From contig JAJEKV010000110.1 in assembly GCA_021234155.1 (NCBI GenBank), forward strand, positions 3,044,649 through 3,108,648: 64,000 nt of DNA, in the 5' to 3' direction. This DNA is from Isoetes taiwanensis. Lineage: Eukaryota > Streptophyta > Lycopodiopsida > Isoetales > Isoetaceae. Below, one piece after another: positions 23,096-32,960 of this stretch. A model generated the notes under the pieces. It was not told where the DNA came from. It made no database searches and saw only the letters and a program-made list of their open reading frames with translations. A program made the translations under genes and the position numbers. Positions within the stretch are counted from its first letter, which is position 1. Every line of letters begins with the position of its first letter.

Positions 23096-24960
23096 ATCTG
23101 TGGTATATTTACTTTGTGTTTAGTGAAACAAAGGTAGAATGTTGCCATGCTTCAACACCAAGGCAGAAATGAAGTAATCTGAGACCTGTAACTTCAAAAA
23201 GTTTAAGGCCCTTCCAAAGTCTCAATTTGGGCAATTGGATGTGACAAGAAAAGAGAGATAGGACCAAGGTATTTGCTGGGCATCCTGCCTGCAACACTTC
23301 GCTTGAGACAATCATGGCAATCCTGCCAAAAGAATCTCACGGCACTCCAAGCATTCCTGCATTTGTGCCGCCATGGGAGTCCTGTCAACGTCACGACCCC
23401 CAAGCCATGCACTCTCTCGATCTGTTTAGGGTGGCTTTGATACCATGATGGAATTAGTCAAGAAGTAGAGATGCAAGAACTGGAATACGTCTTTATTGAA
23501 AGAGAAGATACCCTGCCAAGTGCACCTAAATGTCAAGAGAAGCATTGAATGTACAGAAACATTCTGTAACATATAAGAATGTCTGAACTCTTCGCATTGA
23601 GAGCAATGTCAGCACCATTGATGGCCCATCTAAACACCATGCGTATGGTTTCCTCAATCTGAAGTGCAACCACAAGGGATGAACTTCATTGAGGCTCCTG
23701 AATTTCCTGAGGAACCACGATAAGATCAACATGATCCAACATGCTCTCTGCGCGGTTATGACCAAAACATATGCTCACGAGATCTTGGCGCATAGAGCAT
23801 AAGCGAGAATCTTTGAATCTAATGGTAGATACAATAAAGAAATTTGAACTTACCGCTAAAAGGGTAATTCCTCAGCACACCATCTGACTTTGTAGTGGGA
23901 TAGTGCATCCATCATTTGGAAGTGGCACCTCATCTGTAGAATATACTCATTTAGATCTGAATAATCAAATCACGGACCTTTGCTCAACTTGTGTATCCTA
24001 TATAGACATGCTCGTCAACAAAGGAAGGGCCAAATACTAATGCTTCAAGGATTTGAGGCAAATGTTTCAAGATTTCAATTATGTGTGCATCACCGTGCTT
24101 AAAAAAAAGACAAAATTTCTCAGGAATAGAGGCAGGCGGATACCAAGGTAAAATTAATTTGCATTGCATTTAAGAGAAAAAGATGAAGGTAAATGTCTAT
24201 CAGACTATTTCTAGCACCTAATTTGGTTAAGTGTTCATCTGTCTGTGTGGGTATAGATAAAAATCACGGATCACTCACCTATCAATTGAGGCTTTCCATT
24301 TTTAAAAGACAGAATCTTTTCTGAACCCTCTTCCAATGGCTCAAACACCACTTGATCTGGAAACTCCCACAGGCGCATCTGCCTACAAATCTCTATCGCC
24401 ATTATGCCTGTATAGATCCACCTCTATATTGTCAATAGCTTTATTATTGTTAATAGCTTTTACATCCAATACTTTTCCTTCAACCATGCTTGTTCAAATG
24501 CCTGGAACCAATCTCTAATTCAGCTCAAAGCCAACACAAATGAAAAGGTTTGAATAGAAATTCTCTATTTTGCAAGGTGCACAAAACACGAATGCTCTTA
24601 ACCCTGGGCGGCCTATATAAAGGCGGCTTACAAACGCGGCGAGGTCGAGACTTCGTCAAAATCATAGCTATGGGTGGGTGATTACGCATAATCGTACCGA
24701 GGATTCAAGAAGCTGTTTTTCAACAACATACTATACATGCAGAGGCCACGCGGCCGAGAGACTAGGAATGTCGACTCATTGTGTTGCACATAATGAAATC
24801 ACGAGTTTGAGGATCGCGGTGAGAGCCCGACTTGTTGTGATCGGCATGATCTACGACATCACATTATCAACTTTTCGCCATCGCCACTTACAAGCTAGAG
24901 TCCTCTAACTAGCCCACCTCGAGGAGAGTGCTGTTCTTCTAATGCATCGGCTAGTCTTAC
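23096..24960. other. Unassigned sequence with minor ORFs
   Basis: Short ORFs at 23109-23412, 23526-23765 and 23984-24169 (minus) have ordinary composition, and the last is exon-like. None could be assigned, and none continues the NPF N-terminus recognisably. Confidence 0.35.
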
Positions 24961-25230
24961 TTGGAAAAATCTCAAGGTTTCGTTCCGAAACAAAAACAAT
25001 GCTCATGTTGTTTTAGAGGGGATCACAGGATAGAGCCATGTTGGTTGCTCAATACCATGGGTCCTTACAGCCAGTTAAATAGTTCGAACAGCGGCCCCCC
25101 AGCAACAGGGGTGACCGCCAGTTTACTGGCAGTAGTAAGTTTTGAGCAGTTTTCCGTATATTCTAGGAATATACTGGCATATATCAAGAATATGCCAAAA
25201 ACCCACACAAACAAGGGATTGCCCCCCTAG
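24961..25230 (+). pseudogene. Retrotransposon gag zinc-knuckle fragment
   Basis: The ORF contains CSCCFRGDHRIEPC (25000-25041), an exact CX2CX4HX4C knuckle preceded by a basic QGFVPKQKQ stretch, as in LTR-retrotransposon Gag proteins. The rest of the ORF is Ser-rich and unrecognised. It probably belongs with the Ty3-gypsy integrase piece downstream, with protease and RT missing. Confidence 0.55.
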
Positions 25231-25244
25231 GGGCAACCCAAAAA

Positions 25245-25345
25245 AAAACTCCAATGAGATTTGTCAATTTCCAGTAATTCAATCTCCAATGAGATGTAAT
25301 TAGGTACTGGCCAATTTTTGGTCAATCTCCAATGAGATTGTGAAT
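25245..25345 (+). repeat. CAATTTCTAG/TCAATCTC repeat, copy 2
   Basis: Shares TCAATCTCCAATGAGAT and TACTGGCCAATTTTTGGTC-type units with 19555-19725. Confidence 0.65.
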
Positions 25346-25759
25346 ATCATATTTGTCAAATTTCTTACTTGCAATAACATATTTATCAATCTTCAATAAG
25401 CATCTCTAATGAGATACGGCAAGAAGATAGAAGAGTCCTTGCCAATGGACAAATCTTTTCTTGAGGCATGGGCAAGTGTTCGTAGAAAAGCGAGAATGGA
25501 TAAGGAAAGAGAAAGCTTCAATCATTTTGGGAAAGAAGGCAACCTCTTCACAATGATAAGTTATGTGTACCAAAGTCATCAAGAGCAAGGAGATTAATAC
25601 TTTCTGATACGCATAATAGTCCAATAGTTGGTCATGCAGGTTTTTATGAATACTTACTTCAAAATCAAAAGTAGCTATCATTGACCAGACATGAACGAGC
25701 AGATAGCAAGGTGTATTTGATAATGTCAGCTATGTTAGCAGACAAAAGCAAAGCAAATC
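25346..25759. other. Unassigned, probably degenerate gypsy pol
   Basis: The position between gag-like and integrase pieces suggests decayed pol, but I could not read RT or RNase H motifs. Confidence 0.3.
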
Positions 25760-26740
25760 AAAATTATAGGAGCATTGGAATCGTCGGCTGTCCAATGTCC
25801 AGATGCCAAATTGGAGGTGGTAACCATGGACTTCATAACAGGCTCGAAAATAGCAAAGAGCCATGATGCCTTAATGGTGGTGGTCGATATGTTATCAAAG
25901 ATAATATATTTCTTGCCTTGTCAAACTACCAATGCAACTTTAGATACCACGTTGCTTACTGGGAAAATCTTCATATTGTTCGGGATGCCTCGAGCAATTG
26001 TCTCAAATGGGGACCCAAGGTTCATAAGTACTTTCTGGAAGGACTTCTTCAACACGATCCAGACAAAACTGTCGATGAGTACCTTGTATCACTTGAAACA
26101 TATAATCAAATGGAGCGAACCAATCGAATATTGGAGGACATGCTAAGAAATTATGTGTGGAACAAGCATACCAAATTGGAAAACTATATCCATTTGGTTG
26201 AATTTGCATATAATAGCACCAAGCAAGATTTATCTCAAATGTCCCCCTTTATGATTTAATACGGCTATCAATGCCTAACGCTGGGACGAGTTGGCCTTGT
26301 CAGCGTGTCAAAGTGGAAGTTTCCCAAGAGTTGTTAACCAATATGCAACAATGAGTCAAAGGAATTCGAGGATATCTTCTAGCAGCTGGAAGTCGACAGA
26401 AGAGCTAGCAGGCAGGCATAGGTCTGTAAGAGAATTCAAGGTAAGAGAAAGTGTTTGGCGTAGGATAAAATCAAGTAAACGAAGCTCCGCATTGGAAATT
26501 GCACGAAGCTTGCTCAAAGGTGGGCTGGACTATTCAAGATAGTGCAAAGAATAGGTAACCAATCCTATAAGTTGGATCTCCGAGCTCACTTGAAAGTTCA
26601 TGAACTTTTCCATGCCAGTCTTCTTAAGAAGCACACTCCAAATCTGGAGGAAGTATTGGAAACACCAACATTGTTGGAAATGATCGAAGAACAATTTGAG
26701 ATTGTTCCGGAAGTACTTCTTGATAGAGCATTTTAGAAAA
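25760..26740 (+). mobile_element. Ty3-gypsy integrase and C-terminal remnant
   Basis: Reads VTMDFITGSKIAKSHDALMV (core start with first Asp), FGMPRAIVSNGDPRFIS with TFWKDFF following (second catalytic position altered from the usual SDRD to SNGD), then in another frame NQMERTNRILEDMLRNYVW (with the Glu) and LVEFAYNS. After stops, 26542-26736 gives QSYKLDLRAHLKVHELFHAS and LLKKHTPNLEE, the GPY/F-chromodomain-type tail of gypsy chromoviruses. Frames change near 26070 and 26260. The element is dead and has no LTRs identified. Confidence 0.88.
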
Positions 26741-27190
26741 CAAGAAATTCCTCCAATACTTAGAAAAGGAAGGAAATAGAGCTTGAGCAAACAAAGTTAG
26801 TCTATCAAGCTAGTGCACAATATAGCTTAATAAGTACCCCATATTGTCATAAGGAGTGGTAAAAAGACTGTCGCAATAATATATCTTGTAAGATATTAAT
26901 TTGTCCCCCATCTTTAGAGGAAAACTATGTAATCTTAGATTCGGATAGATAGATTCGTAATTCCATAAATCATAGGCCACTATGCGATCAAACCACTGTC
27001 AACCAGTGATTGATGCCTGGTCAGACTTTAGGTCAACTTCACGATCAACCTATAGTCAAATTCCCAAGTAACTAGTAATTAGCCCTTTGTTTGTTATAGG
27101 CTGGCAACTTAAAGATGTTGCTATGGGCCCCTTGAAAAATATGCATGTTTGCCTATAATTTCGTCAGAACAATTTGTTGTTTTGTTGTTT
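26741..27190. other. Unassigned sequence
   Basis: May be untranslated or LTR sequence of the gypsy remnant; no boundary seen. Confidence 0.3.
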
Positions 27191-27366
27191 GAATGCCATC
27201 GATCCGAGCCCTCGGATCGACATTCTAGAAGGAGCGAGCATGCATGTCTTGCATGCATGCATGCCTTCTCTGGGAGATCGCTATATTAGGCGGGGTTCTT
27301 CATTAACGTCTCATCGGCGCTTCCTCTTCTCTCTCAGCAGTACCCTATTCTCTATTTCTTGAAACC
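27191..27366 (+). repeat. Direct repeat of about 176 bp, copy A
   Basis: Starts GAATGCCATCGATC and ends TTCTCTATTTCTTGAAACC. Nearly the same sequence recurs at 27556-27733, 365 bp further on. It contains a CATGCATGTCTTGCATGCATG palindromic core. It could be a very short LTR of a terminal-repeat retrotransposon in miniature, or a tandem duplication. Confidence 0.85.
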
Positions 27367-27555
27367 ATGCAGGGGAGGGGCTTCTCCTTGCTTGGATTGA
27401 CCAGTTTGGCGTTTCTTTCATGCTGTGGCATGTCCTTTCTCGGTCTTGTCTCTTCTTTAGCCATAATCCTTTGACCTTCGTCCTCGATCCCGTTTTGATA
27501 TGGAAGTTCTCTTCTATTCGGGAGGTTTTTGTCGTTTTCATGCGAGCTCCTTCTA

Positions 27556-27733
27556 GAATGCCATCGATCAGAGCCCTCGGTCGACATTCTAGAAAGGAAG
27601 CGGATGCATGTCTTGCATGCATGCATGCCTTCTCCCAGGAGATCGCTATATTAGGCGGGGTTCTTCATCAACGTCTCATCGGCGGCTTCCTCTTCTCTCG
27701 GCCGGATTACCCTATTCTCTATTTCTTGAAACC
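27556..27733 (+). repeat. Direct repeat of about 178 bp, copy B
   Basis: Second copy of 27191-27366. Upstream of it, 27521-27560 (GGAGGTTTTTGTCG through TTCTAGAATG) is itself repeated at 28172-28210, so the local order is A-x-A'-y-x'. Confidence 0.85.
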
Positions 27734-27980
27734 CACCTCCCCCTTAATTGTTTAATGTATTTGTCGCTGGCGCGGCGTGACCAGCCCCTCTATTTGAAGA
27801 GGTTTTATTTTGTTGTCGCATTGGCACGCAGCGTGATCAACCCTCCACTTTGGGAGGTTTGTTTTGTCACATTTGTTCTCGTGTTGGTGTTGTGAGTACG
27901 AGGGTTGTGGCGGGCGGGACCGACTTCTCCATTCGTGGGTTTTTTGGGAGCGAATTCTCAGCCTTACGTTTGTCCAAGCC
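27734..27980. other. Unassigned spacer in the 27.2-28.2 kb repeat region
   Basis: Moderately GC-rich. It holds GGCGTGACCAGCCCCTC and GCAGCGTGATCAACCCTCC phrases but no gene or RNA signal. Confidence 0.35.
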
Positions 27981-28066
27981 CCTTGCCGAGGGCTTATCAC
28001 TAGGGTTTTTCCTCGAAAACCCGAAAGGGCGGGGTGTTTTAATCCCCGTGATAAGCTTTCGGCAGG
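27981..28066. repeat. Foldback (hairpin) element
   Basis: The arms CCTTGCCGAGGGCTTATCAC (27981-28000) and GTGATAAGCTTTCGGCAGG (28048-28066) are nearly perfect inverted repeats. The loop is itself self-complementary (GGGTTTTTCCTCGAAAACCC). A related sequence in opposite orientation is at 35498-35545, so this is a dispersed foldback/MITE-like family. Confidence 0.75.
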
Positions 28067-28483
28067 TACACAAACAAACATCTATTAGCATTGTTTTTCA
28101 TAGGGTCCAAGTTGTATAATTGGACGTTTCCTTTATTTTTCTTCATGGGTAGTTCGCATGTGCGCGGCTAGGGAGGTTTTTGTCGTTTCATGCGAGCTCC
28201 TTCTAGAATGATATGTTACAAATGATTAAGTCTCAACGCAAATTCATTTTATTGTTGAATATAAATGGCAAGATTACAGAAAAATTGAAAGCTTGATTAT
28301 ACAATAATTTGATGCACTTTTCTTTTGAAATCGAGAACATTGAGCAGCCGACATAATATATAGGGCAATTACATTAAATAATTATGCCACATGACAATGG
28401 CTATGCCACTTAAAATATCTTGCATAGAGTGGAGAGGAATTTATATGTGTCAACTTGCATTGTGCAAATTGACATTCTAGTTT
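28067..28483. other. Unassigned sequence
   Basis: AT-rich intergenic sequence with no gene seen. Confidence 0.35.
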
Positions 28484-28600
28484 TTGCCCGTAATAATAAC
28501 CCATTCAATTGTTTTAGGGGTATGGTCTATAGTCTCAAGAATGGTGATTAATACATCCATATCAAATCCCCTTGAACCCCGTATTATTATGCTGCATATG
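28484..28600 (+). repeat. Dispersed repeat, third partial copy of the 56.2/56.6 kb family
   Basis: Shares CCCATTCAATTGTTTTAGGG, a diverged TCTATAGTCTCAAGAATGGT and ACATCCATATCAAATCCCC with 56280-56375 and 56710-56825. Confidence 0.75.
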
Positions 28601-28813
28601 AACAACTCCAAACTTTGAAAAACAATTTGCAATGCCCCTAATTAACATGGAGAGATTCTGTGGTACATTAATGTTGCACCAACATGTATCTGCACCAGCA
28701 TGTTTCCCTAGTTCTAAGATTACGGTGCATCTTGGTATTTCTTAGCTAGGGGGCGCCAGTGCTGGATCGTATATTTTATGCCTAAGGGCATTCATTAGGA
28801 GCAATAACGATGT

Positions 28814-29035
28814 TCCATGGGAATTCCATTGTTTGAGATTTATTATTTTTCACAAGTTCTTCTTACCGTGGGACAAATGGTTTAAATCATTGTTTCATCG
28901 TCTCAACGTATTTTTGATAGGTCTAAGGTATTAGGAGCAATAACGTTGAGACAATGAAACAACGATTTAAACCATTTGTCTGGGTAAGAAGAACTTGTGA
29001 AAAATGATAAATCTCAAACAATCGAATTCCCACGG
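28814..29035. repeat. Long inverted repeat (foldback), arms about 95 bp
   Basis: 28814-28908 and 28944-29035 are inverted copies (for example CACAAGTTCTTCTTACC with GGTAAGAAGAACTTGTG; AAATGGTTTAAATC with GATTTAAACCATTT), separated by about 35 bp. A few substitutions and short indels separate the arms. AGGAGCAATAACG occurs beside each arm (28798 and 28934). Confidence 0.85.
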
Positions 29036-29049
29036 TTGCAAATGAACTC

Positions 29050-29198
29050 TGCTTCATTTCTTCTAAATTAGCAGGCGAAATATTGGATCCGAACATCAGA
29101 TTAGCATTCAATGGACAATTTTTTGCTGCGTATGATGAAGAAAGTTTTGCAAATTTAAACAAAACTTGCTCTGGCAAATGGAAGATGACCTGAAGCAA
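29050..29198 (-). other. Unrecognised exon-like ORF
   Basis: The minus strand reads a plausible protein segment (FHLPEQVLFKFAKLSSSYAA, with NCPLNANLMFG after it). It abuts the 28.8 kb inverted repeat. I do not recognise the family and see no start codon context or partner exon. Confidence 0.25.
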
Positions 29199-29212
29199 CC
29201 TGAAGAGGGATT

Positions 29213-29360
29213 TTGCAGATTTGGGATGAACTAAAAGGTCGGGATGGAACTAAAAGGTCGGATGTGGGTATGAGAGTAGTGACGGATCACCCAGATTGCC
29301 AGATGGAACTAAAAGGTCGGGATGTGGGTATGAGAGTAGTGACAAATCACCCAGATCGCC
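29213..29360 (+). repeat. 60-bp tandem duplication
   Basis: TGGAACTAAAAGGTCGG...GTGGGTATGAGAGTAGTGAC...ATCACCCAGAT occurs twice in a row (about 29244-29303 and 29304-29362), preceded by a partial AACTAAAAGGTCGGGA copy. Confidence 0.85.
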
Positions 29361-29699
29361 AATTTCAGTTCTATTACCTAGAATCTAATTTTCGAGCCCT
29401 CCAAGTCTTGAGTTTTCAAAAATTGAGCATGGATTTCCAAGCCATCTTCGTCTTGCAGCGATTTTTTCCAGCTTTTGCCAGTAGAAATAAGAAAAGAACG
29501 CGTGTTATTGGAAATACTTGTTCTGAAGTTACTTTTGCTGCAAAAAAATAATAGAGATCTTCTTTTCAAATAGAAGATAACTTATGGAATCCTTTGGGAT
29601 AATAAGAGCATCCCGACGACCAAGTAGGTATCTTCTTTTTCAAATAGAAAATAACTTATGAATCCTTTGTAATAAGAGCATCCCGACCAGGGCCCACCC
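29361..29699. repeat. Unassigned sequence ending in a tandem duplication of about 65 bp
   Basis: From 29361 to about 29565 there is nothing recognisable. From about 29568 to 29699, ATCTTCTTTTTCAAATAGAA, GATAACTTATG, AATCCTTT and AATAAGAGCATCCCGAC appear twice. The second copy overlaps the 3' end of the ADSS relic. Confidence 0.65.
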
Positions 29700-30386
29700 C
29701 AATGAATCTAAATGGCACACCTCTTCTATCCTTCTTACATATGTCTGCGCAGCTAAAGGCAGGTCGTTAAATTTTCTCACTTTGCTTCTGTCAGACCTCC
29801 CACTAGGTAGAACTTCATATTTAACCTGCAAAAGCATTAATCGACATGTATTAAAACCGTTGTTCATGTATTTCCGCTTCATGAGGTTATCTATAACCAC
29901 AAATGATCTTAGAGAAGGGAAATTGAACTGAAATCTAACTTTACGCATGCCATGCTACTTTTTATTTAGATCAAGAAACACATACCTTCACTTTGCCAAG
30001 AACCTCAAGGTCTGGCGGATAGGAAGAGATTTGCTTTCCAGAGTGGTCCTCATATGCAATACCTAGTTTCAACTTAGGAAGGTACGAAAGCACATCAAGG
30101 TTTGTAAAACTGAGTGATATGAAGCCATTGATTTCACAAGAATACTTCAATGCAATCATGTCTAACCAGCCACAACATCGTGGCGACCTGGTAGTTGTTC
30201 CATATTCATAACCTGCAGCTTGAAGTTCCTCTGCAGCATTCTCAAACAACTCAATAGGATAAGAGCCAGCTCCAACTCTTGTTGTGTAAGCTTTTGCCTG
30301 CAAGGACACAAAGTTCCATATTATTTCTACTATGAGTTCAAGTTCTACTGCACCCATGCTTCTGTGAGAAGCACATCAAATGAACC
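29640..30386 (-). pseudogene. Adenylosuccinate synthetase pseudogene, C-terminal exons (minus strand)
   Basis: Adenylosuccinate synthetase makes adenylosuccinate from IMP, GTP and aspartate in AMP biosynthesis (plastid in plants). The exon from about 30299 to 29985 reads AKAYTTRVGAGSYPIELF, YEYGTTTRSPRCCGWLDMIA, LKYSCEINGF and YLPKLKLGIAYEDHSG, clear family motifs. It is bounded by acceptor TCCTTGCAG and donor GTATGT. The last exon (about 29828-29690) reads VKYEVLPSGRSDRSKVRKFN and AAQTYVRRIEE. Then an apparent small deletion shifts frame, since the family end IGVGPGRDALI appears in another frame. Substitutions such as TGRPRRCGW to TRSPRCCGW hit conserved active-site residues. The preceding exon is on the opposite strand (30640-30735), so the gene is split by an inversion. 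Retained introns show a genomic, not cDNA-derived, copy. Confidence 0.92.
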
Positions 30387-30838
30387 TGGACGGATAGGAT
30401 TGTTGCTAAAAAATGGCATGGCAATCATGGTTTGATGTGTCCCACAATCAATTGAGCGGACCCATTCCTTGGCCGCTGCGAGTGTGTATCAATTTGAGAG
30501 CATTCAAAATTGGAACCTGCACTATTGCCTTGTGTTCCCATGCTCATATGTTAGATGGGTGCTATTGAACTCGTTCTCCCATTGCACATGGAATTGCGGC
30601 TATATGTTTCAATGTAGATTAGGTATAAAGCGCTAGAGATTATGACATCTTCAAATCCATCTGCTGGCGGGGTTTGCACTGGACTTGGCATTGCGCTCCC
30701 AATCGCCTTGGTGATATTATTGGAGTAGTAAGCAAATGTTCTATATGCATCTTGGTAATTCAGATGTCAATAGGTTCATTTAATGTGCTTCTCACAGAAG
30801 CATGGGTGCAGTAGAACTTGAACTCATAGTAGAAATAA
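30321..30838. repeat. 66-bp inverted repeat flanking the flipped ADSS exon
   Basis: 30321-30386 and 30773-30838 are near-identical inverted copies (TTATTTCTACTATGAGTTC ... GAGAAGCACATCAAATG against its complement). On the minus strand the first copy lies in the intron just before the AKAYTTRVG exon; on the plus strand the second lies in the intron just after the IIGV exon. Both are therefore copies of one stretch of the same intron. Confidence 0.9.
30640..30735 (+). pseudogene. Adenylosuccinate synthetase pseudogene, upstream exon, inverted (plus strand)
   Basis: The plus strand reads MTSSNPSAGGVCTGLGIA, then, after an apparent 2-nt insertion, PNRLGDIIGV, followed at once by donor GTAAGC (30730-30735). 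In the family this segment (TSSNPSAGG..TGLGI.P....G...GV.KAYTTRVG) lies directly before the AKAYTTRVG exon, which here is on the minus strand at 30299. The codon phase across the two exons fits (GV then AKAYTTRVG). A weaker upstream match near 30545 (reads AHMLD) may be the previous coding piece. Confidence 0.85.
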
Positions 30839-30839
30839 A

Positions 30840-32610
30840 GCAAGGTAAGTCCTTTGAGATCTCCAGGAAGTCTGTATGTAAATTTATTGTTTGACAAATC
30901 TAGAATTGTAATATTTGTAAATTAACAATACATTTAGGAATTGTGCCTTCTAGATTATTGTATGCCAGGTTGAGGTAGAGAACAACATCAAGATTGCACA
31001 ATTTCGGAATTGCTGAAATCTGCCACAATGCGGTTTCATTGCCAAACCCCAAGCTTGGAATTCGTCGTACCAACTGATTATTTTGTAATTGTATGAATGG
31101 GACCTCTGAAACATTGATGCCAGATGGTATCCTCCATTAAGCCTGTTATTATAGAGTGACAAATAAAGCAGAAATTTAAGTGATCTGTTTACCAGCTCAA
31201 TAGGTATCCCACCTGTCAATTTATTATCGTCCAGATGAACGTCCTAGAGTCTTGCTTAAATCTGGAAAGCTAGCTGTCAGACTAATGTTTGAGAGGTGCA
31301 AAATAGCGAGTGATGAAAGATTAGCAAACTCATTTGGCACATTTCCAGTCAAATTACGATCTTCAAGGTTAAGTATACATTGCTTAGCTCAATTGGAATA
31401 CTACCTAAATGGTATTCCTCCATTAAGCCAGTTGTTATAGAATGACAAATAAAGCAGAAATTTAAAAGATCCATTTCCCAGCACAATAGGTATCCCACCT
31501 GCCAATTTATTATTGTCCAGATAAACATGTCCTAGAGTCTTGCTTAAGTCTGGAATGTTACCTGTCAAACTAATGTGTGAAAGGTGCAAAATAGCGAGTG
31601 ATGAGAGATCAGCAAGCTCATTTGGCACATTTCCAATCAAATTACTATCTTCAAGGTATAAGTATACAAGAGCAGAACATTTGCTTAGCTTAATTGGAAT
31701 ATTACCTGTTAGTTTATTATCGAATAGTGACAGATGGCGTAAGCAAGAAAGGTTGCCCAACTTGCGAGGGATACTGCCTGACAAATTATTACCATGAAAA
31801 ATTAAGTCTTGAAGAGCAGAGCCATTGGTAAACAATCCACTCGGGATGCTACCGGAAATTTTATTTCTATACAGATTCAAGGATTGGAGGGCAGAACAGT
31901 TACCTAACTCCTTTGGAATATTGCCTATCAGATGTTTCCAACCAAGCTTCAACCACCGAAGGGCAGTGCATTTGCCTAGCTCCTTTGATATGGTACCTAT
32001 GAGACCCTTCTGATTGAGATACAAATATTGGAGAGCAGAACATTTACTCAACTCCCTTGGAATATTGCATACGAAATAATTGTCACTAAGATCAATCCCA
32101 TCAAGACCTGTGCATTTGTCTTGCTCAACTGGAATGTTGCCTGCAATGCTATTCTCACTGAGATGTAGGTACTTGAGGGCGGAGCAGTTGTGGAACAACC
32201 CACTTGAAATGTTGCCAGATAAGTTTTTATAAAAAAGAGACACCTTTAAGAGACAGTACAAGTTACCTAGATCCCTTGCTATAGTCCCTGTTAGCGTTAC
32301 TCTTCAAAATCAAATACTTGAGACAAGAACAGTTAGCCAACTCGCTTGGAATGTGACCTGTTAATTCATGGATAAGAGCAGAAAGCGAACCAACACATGC
32401 ATCAATTGAACCATTTAGACTATTAAAACTTAATATCGTATACTGCAGACCTTGGCATTTGCATAATTCATCTCCCAGTGCTCCAGGCAGAGGAGGAATA
32501 ACAAGTAAATCCTCTCCATTTGCACATTAAACTGCTATTCTTTGCATTCCAATCTGACAATATATATCCAGTCTGACAATGTACATTGTCAGACTGGAAT
32601 GCAAACAATA
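30840..32610 (-). pseudogene. LRR protein (receptor-like) pseudogene, ectodomain only
   Basis: The minus strand carries a plant LRRNT_2-type cap (LLLFAFQSD, then LSDWNAKNSSLMCKWRGFTC, about 32610-32510). An array of 24-residue extracellular LRRs with the LxxLxLxxNxLxGxIPxxL pattern follows, for example LQSLNLYRNKISGSIPSGLF and LQDLIFHGNNLSGSIPRKLG. The longest open stretch is 32261-31401 (286 codons). Frameshifts or stops occur near 32470, 32275, 31400-31200 and 30930. A block of about 290 bp (31119-31410) is tandemly duplicated as 31411-31700. No transmembrane or kinase domain follows; the array runs into the inverted ADSS segment at 30838. In intact relatives such ectodomains sense peptides or microbial patterns at the cell surface. 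Confidence 0.88.
32541..32605. repeat. Perfect 30-bp palindrome in a longer hairpin
   Basis: 32568-32597 is a perfect palindrome built on CCAGTCTGACAATGT. The outer arms TTTGCATTCC (32541-32550) and GGAATGCAAA (32596-32605) extend it. It lies in the LRR cap-coding region and adds codons there (QSDNVHCQTGYILSDW), implying insertion or local foldback duplication. Confidence 0.85.
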
Positions 32611-32960
32611 GCAGTTTGATGACCTGATTATGCTGGATGTGATCACTCTCTTCAGGATCTCCATCAATATTATCTTCAGCTTCAGAATTTTCAGCAACAT
32701 TAGTGATCTCAGGGCATGGTGCTTCCTTGCTAGAGCTCTCACCAGCAGTTGTAAAGAATCTTTTAACTCCAGTCGGCATACTCAATCCAGTATGCTTCTT
32801 GGCTGTGAGAATTGGTGCAGGTATTGCTGAGTCCAGATTATACCTCTCAACAATCTCTTCCAAAAATTGCTTGGTAGGTTGGGCAACCGATTCTCCGTCC
32901 ATTCTACACAAGGCATTAAGATCCAGGCCAGCTCTTCTAAACAGATCTAAGAGCTAGGCT
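32606..32960 (-). pseudogene. Unidentified conserved-looking N-terminal segment fused upstream of the LRR relic
   Basis: The minus strand reads NRGITRA, stop, LLDLFRRAGLDLNALCRMDG, ESVAQPTKQFLEEIVERYNL, DSAIPAPILTAKKHTGL, then an acidic linker running without a stop into the LRR cap. Composition and continuity look like real protein, but I do not recognise the domain. The in-frame TAG (about 32954-32956) sits where a codon such as Tyr would be expected. It may be an unrelated gene fragment joined to the LRR gene. Confidence 0.4.

Noticed and set aside
27420-28119. ORFs across the 27.2-28.2 kb repeat
   Set aside because: Open on both strands through duplicated noncoding sequence, with no family match and duplicated translations.
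30220-30435. 71-codon plus ORF and other frames over the ADSS inversion
   Set aside because: They are antisense or chimeric readings of the inverted-repeat intron.
30838-30840. LRR receptor kinase with kinase domain
   Set aside because: No kinase motifs were found downstream of the LRR array; the next sequence is the inverted ADSS segment.
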